Of a stretch of 64,000 nt of DNA, positions 54,780-63,885 are shown piece after piece. The notes beneath the pieces are model-generated. The model searched no databases, was not told the origin of the DNA, and saw only the letters and a program-made list of their open reading frames with translations. Position 1 is the first letter of the stretch. Each line of letters opens with the position of its first letter. Position numbers and translations under genes: made by a program. This DNA comes from GCA-2683135 sp964507445 (GTDB lineage: Bacteria; Planctomycetota; GCA-002687715): contig CAZDQF010000011.1 of the NCBI GenBank assembly GCA_964507445.1, positions 1-64,000 on the forward strand. Reading direction: 5' to 3'.

Positions 54780-55756
54780 TCCGCTTCGAGCACCCGTGGT
54801 TCCTGGCGCTGCTGCCGCTGATCCTCGGCCTGTTCATCTGGAGAGGGCGGCGCGCTCGACCGGCGGTGGTGTTCTCGAGCCTGGACGGCGTGCGGGATCT
54901 GCCGCGCACCATGGCCCAGCGGTTGAAACGGGTGCTGCCCGTGATGGAGATGCTGGGCCTGCTGATGCTGGCGGTGGCCATGGCCCGCCCCCAGAGCGGT
55001 CGCGAGGACATCAGCATGAGCTCCCACGGCATCGCCGTGCAGCTGCTCATCGATCGATCCGACTCCATGCGGGCGGAGGACCTGGACGAGGATCGGTGGG
55101 ACCGAGACCGGATCACCAGGTTGGACGTGGTGAAGGACGTGGTGAGCGACTTCATCGACGAGGAGGGGGAGTTGCCGGGCCGGCCACGGGATCTGGTCGG
55201 GCTGGTGTCCTTCGCGGGCTACGTCAAGACCCACTGCCCGCTGACCCTGGACCACGGCCTGCTCCTCGAGCTGCTGCAGGCGATGAACACGCCCTCAGCC
55301 CCGCGAGGTGATGAGCTGCTGATGACGGCCATGGGGGACGCCCTGGTCATCGGCGTCGCTCACCTGGATGAGGTGACGGCGGAGAGCAAGGTGTTGATCC
55401 TGCTCTCGGACGGGCGCAGCAACATCGGCGTGACGACGCCATCCGTGGGCGCGGACGCGGCGGCGGAGAAGGGGGTCAAGGTCTACACCGTCGGTATCGG
55501 CACGCTGCGCGGAGGTCTCGACGAGCCCACCCTCAAGCTGGTGGCTGAGAAGACCGGCGGCCGCTATTTCAACGCTCGCACCGCGTCGGACCTGGAGGAG
55601 GTCTATCGCACCATCGACAGACTGGAGCGGAGTGACATCGAGTCCTTCTCGGCCACCCGCTGGAAGGACCTCTTCCCGGCCTGGTTGTGGATCGGCGTGG
55701 GGCTGCTCGTGGTCCATCGGGCCCTGGCGGATACGCGATTCAGGGGGCTGCCATGA
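54776..55756 (+). CDS. batA: BatA-like VWA-domain membrane protein
   Basis: A 326-residue protein. N-terminal helices (FLALLPLILGLFIW and MEMLGLLMLAVAMARP) carry the BatA motif around VVFSSLDGVRDLP. The VWA domain follows with MIDAS DRSDSM (93-98), LVSFAGYVKTHCPLT, TAMGDALVIGVAHL and LILLSDGRSNIG. A C-terminal helix WLWIGVGLLVVHRAL re-enters the membrane. The VWA domain should bind Mg and a protein partner. The ATG overlaps the previous stop (ATGA), and the same overlap joins it to the next gene. Confidence 0.95.
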   Translation: MIRFEHPWFLALLPLILGLFIWRGRRARPAVVFSSLDGVRDLPRTMAQRLKRVLPVMEMLGLLMLAVAMARPQSGREDISMSSHGIAVQLLIDRSDSMRAEDLDEDRWDRDRITRLDVVKDVVSDFIDEEGELPGRPRDLVGLVSFAGYVKTHCPLTLDHGLLLELLQAMNTPSAPRGDELLMTAMGDALVIGVAHLDEVTAESKVLILLSDGRSNIGVTTPSVGADAAAEKGVKVYTVGIGTLRGGLDEPTLKLVAEKTGGRYFNARTASDLEEVYRTIDRLERSDIESFSATRWKDLFPAWLWIGVGLLVVHRALADTRFRGLP

Positions 55757-58700
55757 GTCAGGTGATCTGGCAGAACGACGGTGCCCTGTGGCTGTTGTGG
55801 GCCATCCCCGTCATCGTCCTCGCGGCGGTGTACGCCCACAAGCGAACGCGGAGGGCGGCCCGGTTGCTGGTGGGAGACGTCATGACCAGGCGGCTCATGC
55901 CAGACCTGGCCGCCTCCGGTCCTCTGGTGCGGGCCGGGTTGTTCGTCGCCGGCTACGTCCTGGTCATCGTGGCCCTGGCGCGGCCTTGCTGGGACTACGA
56001 CTACGTGAGCGTGGAGGCGCGAGGAGTGGACGTCGTGGTGGCCCTCGACGTCAGCAGGTCCATGCTGGCCATGGATGGCGGAGAGACGCGCCTCGACCGC
56101 GCCCGTTCCGCCCTGGCGGAGCTGGTGGCGGATCTGCCGGGCGACCGGGTGGGGCTGCTGCTGTTCGCCGGTGACAGGGTGCTGACCTGCCCCCTGACCT
56201 ATGACCGGGGTTTCTTCCTCCAGGCGCTCCGCGGGGCGTCTCCGGACGCGGTGGGTCGGGGCGGCACCCTGATCGGTCCCGCCCTCACGGACGCGCTGGA
56301 GGTGCTGGACGCGGAGCACGGTCGCGACAAGGTCTGTGTCCTGATCACGGACGCCGGTGACCAGGACTCCTTCCCGCGCACCGTCGCGGAGGACCTGGCG
56401 CAGCGCAAGGTGCGGGTCATCGCCCTCGGCATCGGCCGCTCCGAAGACCCGAACGCTCCGCTGATCCTGGACGGACAGGTGGTGCGCAGGGGTGACGGCG
56501 CGCCCGTCCTCGCCCGCGTGGACGAGGAGCTGCTGCAGGGGATCGTGGAGCGCACCCGCGGTCTCTACGTGCCGCCAGAACAGACCCACCGCCTGCGCGA
56601 CCTCTACCGTCGCTACGTAGACCCCCTGGCCAAGGGAGAAGCCCAGGAACTGCAGGAGAAGCAGTACCGTGAGCGCTATCAGTGGTTCCTCTTTCCAGGG
56701 ATCCTGCTGTTGCTGATGCAAGCCCTCATGCGCAACTACCCTCGGCGTCGTGCGACCGGCGTGGCGCCGCTCGCTGCCCTGCTCTGCTGCGGTGTCCTGA
56801 TGGGCGGTTGCTCCGGGGGCGACGGGGAGGACGCCATCCGCGCGGCGACGGCGGCGCTGGCGGACGGCGACGCGCAGGCGGCGGCGACGGCGCTCGAGCC
56901 GTTGATGGAAGATCAGGGGGAAGAGCCGGTGCTGCTCTACGACCTGGGCTGCGTCAAGCAGGCCCTCGGGGAGGGGGTCGAAGCGCGGCGACTGTTCGGC
57001 CGTGTGCTGGCGCTCGGAGAGCGTTCGTTGCGTGCGCGCGCGCAGGTCAATCTGGCCCTGCTGGACGTGGATGAGCTGGAGGACCTCTGCGGCGATGGAG
57101 CCGTCGAGGCAGGGGAGACGGTGCGGGGAGAGATCCGCGATCTGGCGGAGGTCGCCCTCTCGAGGCTGCAACGGGCTCGGGAACTGGACCCCTCCCTCCC
57201 GGAGGCTCGTGATCGTCAGGACGTCCTCGCCCGTTGGCTCCGCGTGCTTGAAGACGACTGGTCAGCCCGGGATCGCGGCGTCCGTCGCGACAAGCGCCGG
57301 GAGAAGACCGGCGTCACCTTCCTGCTGGCGTTGATGCAGGAGCAGGACCGCATCCGGAACGGGATCGTCAGCGGCGATCCCCTCCATGACCTGGCCCTGG
57401 ACCAGCGGGACCTGTCGGCTGACCTGGACCTGGTGGACGAGAAGCTCACCGAGGCACAGGTGGACGAGGAGCTGCGGGGAGCGGTGACGGCGCTGGTGGA
57501 CGCCGCCCGTCCGGTCCTGGACGCCGCTGCTGCGTCCCTGGCGGCGGCGGATGTCCCCGAGTCCCTGGCCCACGGGGGACGCGCCCGTCGCCGTCTGCTG
57601 GAGATCTACGGGAGCTGCGCCGACACCGGCCCGGCGCTGCAGGCGCTGGCCGGGGCTCAGCGCGAGCAGGTGCAGCAGCTGGCCATGGGGGCTCGGCTCG
57701 GTGCGGTGTTGCCTGCCGACGCGACCTCTTCCCTGGTGGAGTCACAGACCGACCTGGCGCGGTGCCTTGGCGTCATCGCCGGGCGGGTCGCGGCGCTGTC
57801 GCCGGAGGCCGTGGCGTCGGCGTTCAAGGAGATGGCGACGGCAGAGTTGGAGAAGGCCCTGGCGGAGATGGGAGGCGCTTCAGCCGCGACCGAGGAGGAT
57901 CTCTCCGAGGCAGCCAACGAGGCGGGCAAGGCCCTCGACCGCATCCTCCACGTCGCCAGTGAATTCGAGCTGCAGAAGCAGGGGGCCGGCCGACTCGCCC
58001 GCCGCCTGGCCCAGCTGGAGCGCGACCTCGCTCGGGTCGTCGTCGTGGCCGACCCGTTGGCGGCTACCACGTCCGGAGCCTATGACGTGGGTCACCGCTT
58101 CGCCCATCAGCGCCGTCGCCTGGACTATCTCCAGAGCGCCTTGCGCGCGGCGGTCATGGAGGGAGCGTCGGAAGAGCCGACCGAGGAAGAGACCAGGCGT
58201 CTGGAGGACACCCTGAACTCCCTGGAGGCGCGGCGCCAGGACGCCCTCAGCGCCCACGAAGAGGCGACGGCGGCCCGTGAGAGCGGAGGCTGGCCGCCCG
58301 CCGCGGCCGTGGCGGAGGGCCTGGATCGTGCGCGGACGGCCCTTCGTGACCTGTGGCTCTCTCTCGGGACCTTCGAGGAGACCCTCGAAGCCGCCGGTAA
58401 GGAGCAGACCGCGGCTGTCGGGATCAACCGGGGCGCCGCGGCGGCGGCGGGAGACGATGACGACCTGTTCCCCGAGGGACTGCGGCGCCCGCCGCTGCAG
58501 CTGGCGGATCAGGCCAAGGAGCAGGGCATCGTCTCGGAGTTGATCAATCGTCTGCTGCTGCGACTGCCGGCGGAGTTGTCCGCGGCCCGGGGGCGAGCCC
58601 CGGAGGAGGGCAGCGCGGACGTCACGGTGGAGCAGGAAGAGGCCCGGCAGCTCGCGGAGGTCCTGGAGTCGATGCAGGGCCTCTTGGAGGCGGCGCGGGA

Positions 58701-59832
58701 TCAGGCGGCTGAGGGGGCGCGGGCCCTGGACCCCGAGCAGGCCCCCGCGGTGGTCAGCGCCCTCAAGGCGGCGCTCGCCCAGGCCCGGCCGGCGCAGGAA
58801 GATGCCGCGGCCCTGCTCACCCAGGCGCTTGAGGAGCTGCGCCGCGCGCGGCTTGGACTGGATCAACTCTCAGCGGCGATCATGAGAGCGGAGGGCCCCC
58901 TGCTGCCCCTGGCCCGCGACCTCGCCGCCGGAGTAGGGGTGGAGCGGGGGGGAGAGCCCCTCACCGCCGATCAGCTCGCCGCTTCGCAGGATGAGCAGGT
59001 GGGGACCCTGGCGGGGCGCGTACCTGCGGCGCTGCGCCGAACCCTGGCCCAGATGACCCCTCGCGGTCAGGACGGCGAGGAACCGGCGGAAGAGGATCGC
59101 GCCCGCTTCGAGCAGGCGCGCCAGACCCTGACGGCCATGACGGATCAGCTTCAAGCTGCTCAAGGACGGGCGGCCGATTCCCTCCGCGACGGGGCGTTGG
59201 ACCAAGGGCGCGACGCCATGACCCTCACCTGGACCCTGGCCCGACAGATCTGGGTCGGCTTCGCGGACCTCCAGGGGTTGCTCGAGGAGGGCATTCGCGA
59301 GCAGACGGAGCTGATCTCGCGGACGGAGTCGTTCCAGGGAAGCGCGGAGGTCGTGCCGGAGGTTCGGCGGGACGGAGCGGTGACGGATCAGGGGCGCGTC
59401 CGGGAGCTGGTTGAGCCCATGATGGCGCAGGTGGAGCAGCAATCAGAGCAGGCTGCTGCGGACGGTGGCGCGCCGTCCGGGGGATTGTCCGAGGAGGTCG
59501 TGCAGCTGGCGCAGCGGAACCTCCCGCTGGCCCGGGAGGCCATGGAGTCTGCCGAGGGGCGTCTGGCCGGAGGGCGTTGGTCGCCTGCAAGAGCTGATCA
59601 GGAGAGGGCTCGACGCTTGCTGGAGGAGATCCTGGAGAAGCTCCAGGAAGATCAGCAGGACGGGGACGAGCAGCAGCAGCAGGATCAACAACAAGAGCAG
59701 CAACAGCAGGACCAGGACCGGAGTCAACGGGAGCAGGATCGGCAGCGGCGGGCGGTGGAGGAACGCAACAAGAAGATGGAGGAGCGGGACAAGGATCAAC
59801 GAAAGCGGACCCCTGTGAAGGAGGACTGGTGA
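55753..59832 (+). CDS. batB: BatB fused to a lipoprotein-like TPR and long coiled-coil protein (1359 residues)
   Basis: Residues 1-330 are a complete BatB: helices at about 11-27 and 59-77, VWA MIDAS DVSRSM (99-104), LLLFAGDRVLTCPLTYDRGFF, VCVLITDAGDQD, and a closing helix near 311-325. Immediately after comes MRNYPRRRATGVAPLAALLC-type sequence ending in the lipobox LMGGC (349-353), a full lipoprotein signal lying inside the protein. A TPR-like stretch (LLYDLGCVKQALGEGVEARR) and about 900 residues of Ala/Glu/Arg-rich coiled coil follow. The C-terminus is extremely Gln/Asp/Arg-rich (DEQQQQDQQQEQQQQ). BatB is usually about 330 residues and BatC separate, so this is an in-frame fusion. Overlaps both neighbours. 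Confidence 0.9.
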   Translation: MSQVIWQNDGALWLLWAIPVIVLAAVYAHKRTRRAARLLVGDVMTRRLMPDLAASGPLVRAGLFVAGYVLVIVALARPCWDYDYVSVEARGVDVVVALDVSRSMLAMDGGETRLDRARSALAELVADLPGDRVGLLLFAGDRVLTCPLTYDRGFFLQALRGASPDAVGRGGTLIGPALTDALEVLDAEHGRDKVCVLITDAGDQDSFPRTVAEDLAQRKVRVIALGIGRSEDPNAPLILDGQVVRRGDGAPVLARVDEELLQGIVERTRGLYVPPEQTHRLRDLYRRYVDPLAKGEAQELQEKQYRERYQWFLFPGILLLLMQALMRNYPRRRATGVAPLAALLCCGVLMGGCSGGDGEDAIRAATAALADGDAQAAATALEPLMEDQGEEPVLLYDLGCVKQALGEGVEARRLFGRVLALGERSLRARAQVNLALLDVDELEDLCGDGAVEAGETVRGEIRDLAEVALSRLQRARELDPSLPEARDRQDVLARWLRVLEDDWSARDRGVRRDKRREKTGVTFLLALMQEQDRIRNGIVSGDPLHDLALDQRDLSADLDLVDEKLTEAQVDEELRGAVTALVDAARPVLDAAAASLAAADVPESLAHGGRARRRLLEIYGSCADTGPALQALAGAQREQVQQLAMGARLGAVLPADATSSLVESQTDLARCLGVIAGRVAALSPEAVASAFKEMATAELEKALAEMGGASAATEEDLSEAANEAGKALDRILHVASEFELQKQGAGRLARRLAQLERDLARVVVVADPLAATTSGAYDVGHRFAHQRRRLDYLQSALRAAVMEGASEEPTEEETRRLEDTLNSLEARRQDALSAHEEATAARESGGWPPAAAVAEGLDRARTALRDLWLSLGTFEETLEAAGKEQTAAVGINRGAAAAAGDDDDLFPEGLRRPPLQLADQAKEQGIVSELINRLLLRLPAELSAARGRAPEEGSADVTVEQEEARQLAEVLESMQGLLEAARDQAAEGARALDPEQAPAVVSALKAALAQARPAQEDAAALLTQALEELRRARLGLDQLSAAIMRAEGPLLPLARDLAAGVGVERGGEPLTADQLAASQDEQVGTLAGRVPAALRRTLAQMTPRGQDGEEPAEEDRARFEQARQTLTAMTDQLQAAQGRAADSLRDGALDQGRDAMTLTWTLARQIWVGFADLQGLLEEGIREQTELISRTESFQGSAEVVPEVRRDGAVTDQGRVRELVEPMMAQVEQQSEQAAADGGAPSGGLSEEVVQLAQRNLPLAREAMESAEGRLAGGRWSPARADQERARRLLEEILEKLQEDQQDGDEQQQQDQQQEQQQQDQDRSQREQDRQRRAVEERNKKMEERDKDQRKRTPVKEDW

Positions 59833-62480
59833 TGGATGGTCCGGGGAACCGCGCAGCGTGGCGGGTCGCGCTCATGGCGTGCCTGCTCTGCGGGACGGTC
59901 GCAGGCCAGCAACGGGCCCGTTGCTCTCTCTCCGACCCCGCCCCCTTCGAGGGGCAGCCCGTGCTCTACGAGGTGCTGATCCGGCGCGTCTCCGGAGAGG
60001 TGGAGTTGAAGGAGGACCCGGAGGTCGAGGGGCTGACCTTCGAGCGGCTGCGGGCGGGGGTCCGTAGCCAGGGCACCATCATCGTCAACGGTCGGGTGAG
60101 TCGGCATGCGGACTGGGCGGCCACCTGGCGCGTGGTCGGCGAGCGGCGAGGGTCCTACACCATCCCCATGCCTCGTCTGACGGCGGACGACGACGTGGTG
60201 CCGGGCCACCCTGTGACGTTGAAGATCCGGCCTGCGGCTCAGCAGGAAGACGTGAGGGTGGAGTTTCAGGCGAGCGCCACCGACGTCGTCCTGGGGCAGG
60301 CGGTGGAGCTCACGGCGGACGTGTTCCTCAAACACCTGCCCCCCCCGTCCCAGTCTCGAGACCCGCTGACCTTCCACGACCAGTTCCCTCGCCAGATGTC
60401 GCCCCCGGAGTTGTCTCTGCCGTGGCTCCCCGCGCCGCCGTTCGGCACCTCCGGTTTCGACGCCAACGCCTGGATGAAGTCCGTCATGAGCGAAGGTCGC
60501 GGCCTGCGCCTGCCGCGGGTCAATCGGCTGCGGTTCACCGGCCAGGTGTCGGACGTCCAGTTGCCGGCTGCGGACGGTGAGCAGGCCGCCTATCGGCGCT
60601 ACCGGTTCAGCGTCAATCTGCGCGCTGACCAGCTCGGCACGTTCGAGCTGGGGAGCGCCGCGGTTGAGGGCAGCATCGCGTTCAAGACGCCCCGCGGTTT
60701 CGTCAAGGAGTCCCGGTTCGTGCGCTCGAAGCCGGTGACCGTGACCATCTCCGAGCCTCCGGCGACCGGGCGTCCGGCCGGGTTCACGGGCGCGGTCGGC
60801 CGCTTCGCGCTGACCGCCCAACCCCCGACGCCGACTTCTGTCGTCGTGGGAGCTCCGGTCTACTTCACCGTGGTGGTCAGCGGCAACGGCTTCCTGGACG
60901 GCGTGGAGATGGACCTCGCGACCCAGCTGAAGGACGGCTGGCAGGTGGACCCACCCACCATCACCGACTCGCTGCCCCCCGGTGCGGAGCGACCGCGGGG
61001 CTTCCCGGATCGGCCCGGGAAGTGGCGGCAGTTCGAGTACAAGCTGCGGCCTTCTCGGGAGGACATCTCCGCCGTCCCTCCGGTCTCGTTTGCGTACTTC
61101 GATGTGGAAGCGGGAGACTATCGGACCCTGGAGACACCCCCGTTCCCCCTGGAGGTGCGCCCCGTCGGTGCACGAACCGGCAGCGGCGTCCTCGACGCCA
61201 CGGGGGGTGCTCCGACCACCGGAGAGCTGGTGCGAGCGGGGCTCTCGGCCAACGAGGACGACCTGAACAAGCTGGGGAACCAACAGACTTCCCCGTGGGG
61301 CTTCCTGATCATCGGCGGCTGCCTCCTCCCGCTCTGGTTCCTGACCGGGGCGTGGATCCGCCGCCGACAGGAGCTGGCGGCGGACCCGGCGCTGGGCCGG
61401 AGGCGTGCAGCTCCCGGTCGGGCGGCGCGACGGCTGAAGGAGGCCATGGCGCTCCAGGGGCCGGACTCCCTGACCGCAGCGGTGGCGGCCCTGTGCGGGT
61501 TCGTCGGCGACCTGGAGGACCGGCCGGAGGAGGCCGTGACGTCCGGTGACCTGCGCCGTCTGGCCGCGGCCTCAGGTCTCCCGGAGGACGACCTGCAGGG
61601 GTTGGAGGAGCTGCTCGAGGCCGGAGAGGCGGCGTCCTTCGGCGCCGGGGCGCTGGATGAGGTGTCCCGAGCCCGCTTGTTCGCGGCGGCGGAGGCGTTC
61701 CTCGGAGCGGCGTCCTCCACGTCGGCGTCGAAGGTGGTCGGGCTCTCGGTGCTGCTCCTGGCGTGTTGCGCCGTGTCGGCGCCCGGTCAGGACACCGGCT
61801 TGTTTCAGCAGGCGCAGGCCGCCTTCAGCGAGGGGCGCTTCGAGGACGCGGCGCGAGCCTACGAGGCCATGTTGTCCGACGACTACGCCAACGGCCACGT
61901 CCTCTACAACATGGGCAATGCCTGGGTCAGGGCCGGCTCCCTGGGGCGCGCCGTAGGCGCGTACCGGCGGGCCTTGTGGTACTTGCCCGGGGACGCCAAC
62001 GTCGCCCGGAACCTGGGCGAAGCGTTGAAGCAGAAGCGCCAGGATCTCAGCGCCGACGAAGAGCCCGTGGTGGAGAAGATCTTCTTCTGGAGGACCCGGA
62101 CGACGTTCTTCGCACAGGCTCTTACCGCGGTCGTGCTCGGGGCCCTGGCCTGTGTGTGCTCTCTGGTCCGGAGGCTGCGCCGGAGCGTTGGCGCCGTCCC
62201 GCGGGTGGCCTCGTGGGTCGGTCTCGGCGTGGCCTTGCTGTTCGCCACGTCCGCCTGGATGACCTGGGAGGAGCAGTCCAGCGGAGACCACGGTGCGGTG
62301 ATCCAGGATGACACCCGCCTGTTGCAGTGGCCGGCGACGGACGCGGAGACGTCTTACGAACAGCCGCTCCACGACGGCGATGAATTCGTCGTGGTGCAGC
62401 GGCGGGACGGATGGCTCAAGGTGCGCGCCGCGGATCGGTACGAAGGGTGGATCCCCGGCGACCGCGCCGTGACGTGGTGA
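59829..62480 (+). CDS. batD: BatD-BatE fusion protein
   Basis: 883 residues, counting from the GTG at 59829 that overlaps the previous stop; ATG at 59832 is equivalent. A signal peptide (ALMACLLCGTVAG) precedes an Ig-like BatD region to about residue 480 (VTLKIRPAAQQEDVRVEFQA, GAPVYFTVVVSGNGFLDG, SFAYFDVEAGDYRTLETP). A transmembrane helix lies at about 489-508. Residues 634-654 (SKVVGLSVLLLACCAVSAPG) look like a second signal peptide, after which a BatE module begins: TPR (FQQAQAAFSEGRFEDAARAY, LYNMGNAWVRAGSLGRAVGA), two helices, and a C-terminal SH3-like domain (DEFVVVQRRDGWLKVRAADR, GWIPGDR). It is the last gene of the operon. Confidence 0.9.
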   Translation: MMDGPGNRAAWRVALMACLLCGTVAGQQRARCSLSDPAPFEGQPVLYEVLIRRVSGEVELKEDPEVEGLTFERLRAGVRSQGTIIVNGRVSRHADWAATWRVVGERRGSYTIPMPRLTADDDVVPGHPVTLKIRPAAQQEDVRVEFQASATDVVLGQAVELTADVFLKHLPPPSQSRDPLTFHDQFPRQMSPPELSLPWLPAPPFGTSGFDANAWMKSVMSEGRGLRLPRVNRLRFTGQVSDVQLPAADGEQAAYRRYRFSVNLRADQLGTFELGSAAVEGSIAFKTPRGFVKESRFVRSKPVTVTISEPPATGRPAGFTGAVGRFALTAQPPTPTSVVVGAPVYFTVVVSGNGFLDGVEMDLATQLKDGWQVDPPTITDSLPPGAERPRGFPDRPGKWRQFEYKLRPSREDISAVPPVSFAYFDVEAGDYRTLETPPFPLEVRPVGARTGSGVLDATGGAPTTGELVRAGLSANEDDLNKLGNQQTSPWGFLIIGGCLLPLWFLTGAWIRRRQELAADPALGRRRAAPGRAARRLKEAMALQGPDSLTAAVAALCGFVGDLEDRPEEAVTSGDLRRLAAASGLPEDDLQGLEELLEAGEAASFGAGALDEVSRARLFAAAEAFLGAASSTSASKVVGLSVLLLACCAVSAPGQDTGLFQQAQAAFSEGRFEDAARAYEAMLSDDYANGHVLYNMGNAWVRAGSLGRAVGAYRRALWYLPGDANVARNLGEALKQKRQDLSADEEPVVEKIFFWRTRTTFFAQALTAVVLGALACVCSLVRRLRRSVGAVPRVASWVGLGVALLFATSAWMTWEEQSSGDHGAVIQDDTRLLQWPATDAETSYEQPLHDGDEFVVVQRRDGWLKVRAADRYEGWIPGDRAVTW

Positions 62481-62498
62481 TCCGGGAGGGAGGCCGTC

Positions 62499-62918
62499 TC
62501 AGACCTGCTTCCAGACCTTGGCGAGCGACTCTCCGTAGACTCTGAGGTCCCACTCGCAGAACCACCCGAAGGGGGTGGTCTTCACCTCGTACCCGGTGTT
62601 GCGTAACCGCTCCGCCATCTCCTCGAGGAACGTCCGCGCCCAGGTGGGGCTCGCGTTTTCCGCGCCGAGGTGAGTGAAGGAGTGCAGCACGATGGTCTGA
62701 AAGCCGCGCTTGTTGGCCAGCCACTTCAGGTGCTTGAGGGTGTGCTTGAAGACGCGGCGTCTCGTCTCGTCGTCGGCTTCGTCGGTGACCTCCGCGTGGA
62801 GGAAGCCGACCACCGCTTCCTTGACCTCATCCTGGACCGGGTCCTGGTCCGCGTCGGCGAGGGTCTGTGACCAGGACTTCCACCAGAACCGCTTTGCATG
62901 AAAGGCGAGGATCTTCAT
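62499..62918 (-). CDS. Freestanding threonyl-tRNA synthetase editing-domain protein (archaeal tRNA-Thr ED type)
   Basis: A 139-residue cytosolic protein. It shows the D-aminoacyl-tRNA-deacylase-like fold of the archaeal ThrRS N-terminal editing domain: MKILAFHAKRFWWKSW, central IVLHSFTHLGAENASPTWA, and C-terminal TTPFGWFCEWDLRVYGESLAKVW. The PFGWxxxxxxxxxGxxLA ending is diagnostic. Such domains hydrolyse mischarged Ser-tRNA(Thr) or D-aminoacyl-tRNA. No catalytic synthetase domain is attached, so it would act in trans if active. It lies alone, 31 bp from the divergent lipoprotein gene. Confidence 0.85.
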   Translation of the reverse strand: MKILAFHAKRFWWKSWSQTLADADQDPVQDEVKEAVVGFLHAEVTDEADDETRRRVFKHTLKHLKWLANKRGFQTIVLHSFTHLGAENASPTWARTFLEEMAERLRNTGYEVKTTPFGWFCEWDLRVYGESLAKVWKQV

Positions 62919-62949
62919 CTGTGCACTGATTGTCTGTTACGCTCCCCAG

Positions 62950-63885
62950 ATGAGAAAGACCGTTCCGCTCGTGGTAGGAGTCGTGTTTGTCCTGGCGGCC
63001 TGCGGCGGTGATGACGAAGCGTCTTCGGCCCCGCCCAAGGAGAGCCTGAAGCAGGCGGTCGACGTGTCCACCTCCGAGGAGGAAAACACGCCCGCTCCCA
63101 TCGCCGTGACGCCGGAACAGCGTCGTGTCCGGGCGGCCGTGGCGTTGCTCAAGAACAAGCTGAGTCGGGCCACGGACCCGGAAGACAAGGCGGATCTGTT
63201 GGCGGAGGTCGCCCAGCTGGGGGCTGGAGCGACGGCCCTGTGGCCCGTGATCCAGACGTGCGCTCGCGACGAGGAGCCCTACCTCCGCTCCGTCGCCCTG
63301 GAGACCGCGGCCCAGGTGATGCCGGGTAGTTGCCAGGCCCTGCTCCAACAGGCACTGGAAGACGATGAGATGGAGGTCCGCGAGAAGGCCGCCTCTGCCT
63401 GGTCTCGGGCCGGGATCAAGGAGCTGTCGCCCCTCCTGGAGCATCTGGAGGAGGAGTTCGAAGGCCGGGTCCAGTTCGCCATCATGGTGGCGGTGGAGGC
63501 GCTGGCGGAGAAGCACCACATGCCGCTGATCCGCAATGTCGTCGAGGATCTGGACACCAGCGCCTTGAGGCCCGTGGTGCGGCTCATCACGAAGCACGGG
63601 GAGCCGGCGGACGCCCTGCTCATGACCGGGTTCCTGGACCGGGACGACGTGGACCTGAGGATTCAGACCTCGCGCAGCCTCAAGGCGCTGAAGAACCAGT
63701 CCAAGCCGGTCCTGCGGGCCCTCGCGAACACCCTCCTGGATGACGAGCAGACCGTCCGGGAGGCCGCTGTTGACGCCCTTAAGTCACTTGCAGACAATGA
63801 GTTCGGGTTTGAGCCGGACGCTGACGAGGAGGTCCGCTCGAACGTTCGCAAGGCCTGGATCGAGTGGATCGAACGCAAGAAGTGA
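62950..63885 (+). CDS. HEAT-repeat lipoprotein
   Basis: A 311-residue protein. The signal MRKTVPLVVGVVFVLAACGG carries lipobox LAAC (Cys18). A short acidic/Ser-rich linker follows. Residues 55-310 form about seven HEAT/PBS-lyase-like helical repeats (RSVALETAAQVMPGSCQALL, EVREKAASAWSRAGIKELSPL, VREAAVDALKSLADNEFGF). They end in the amphipathic VRSNVRKAWIEWIERKK. HEAT repeats serve as protein-binding scaffolds, and the partner is unknown. It diverges from the editing-domain gene across 31 bp. Confidence 0.88.
   Translation: MRKTVPLVVGVVFVLAACGGDDEASSAPPKESLKQAVDVSTSEEENTPAPIAVTPEQRRVRAAVALLKNKLSRATDPEDKADLLAEVAQLGAGATALWPVIQTCARDEEPYLRSVALETAAQVMPGSCQALLQQALEDDEMEVREKAASAWSRAGIKELSPLLEHLEEEFEGRVQFAIMVAVEALAEKHHMPLIRNVVEDLDTSALRPVVRLITKHGEPADALLMTGFLDRDDVDLRIQTSRSLKALKNQSKPVLRALANTLLDDEQTVREAAVDALKSLADNEFGFEPDADEEVRSNVRKAWIEWIERKK

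Noticed and set aside
55603..57171. 522-residue minus-strand frame opposite batB
   Set aside because: Antisense of a VWA gene with intact family motifs; no independent support.
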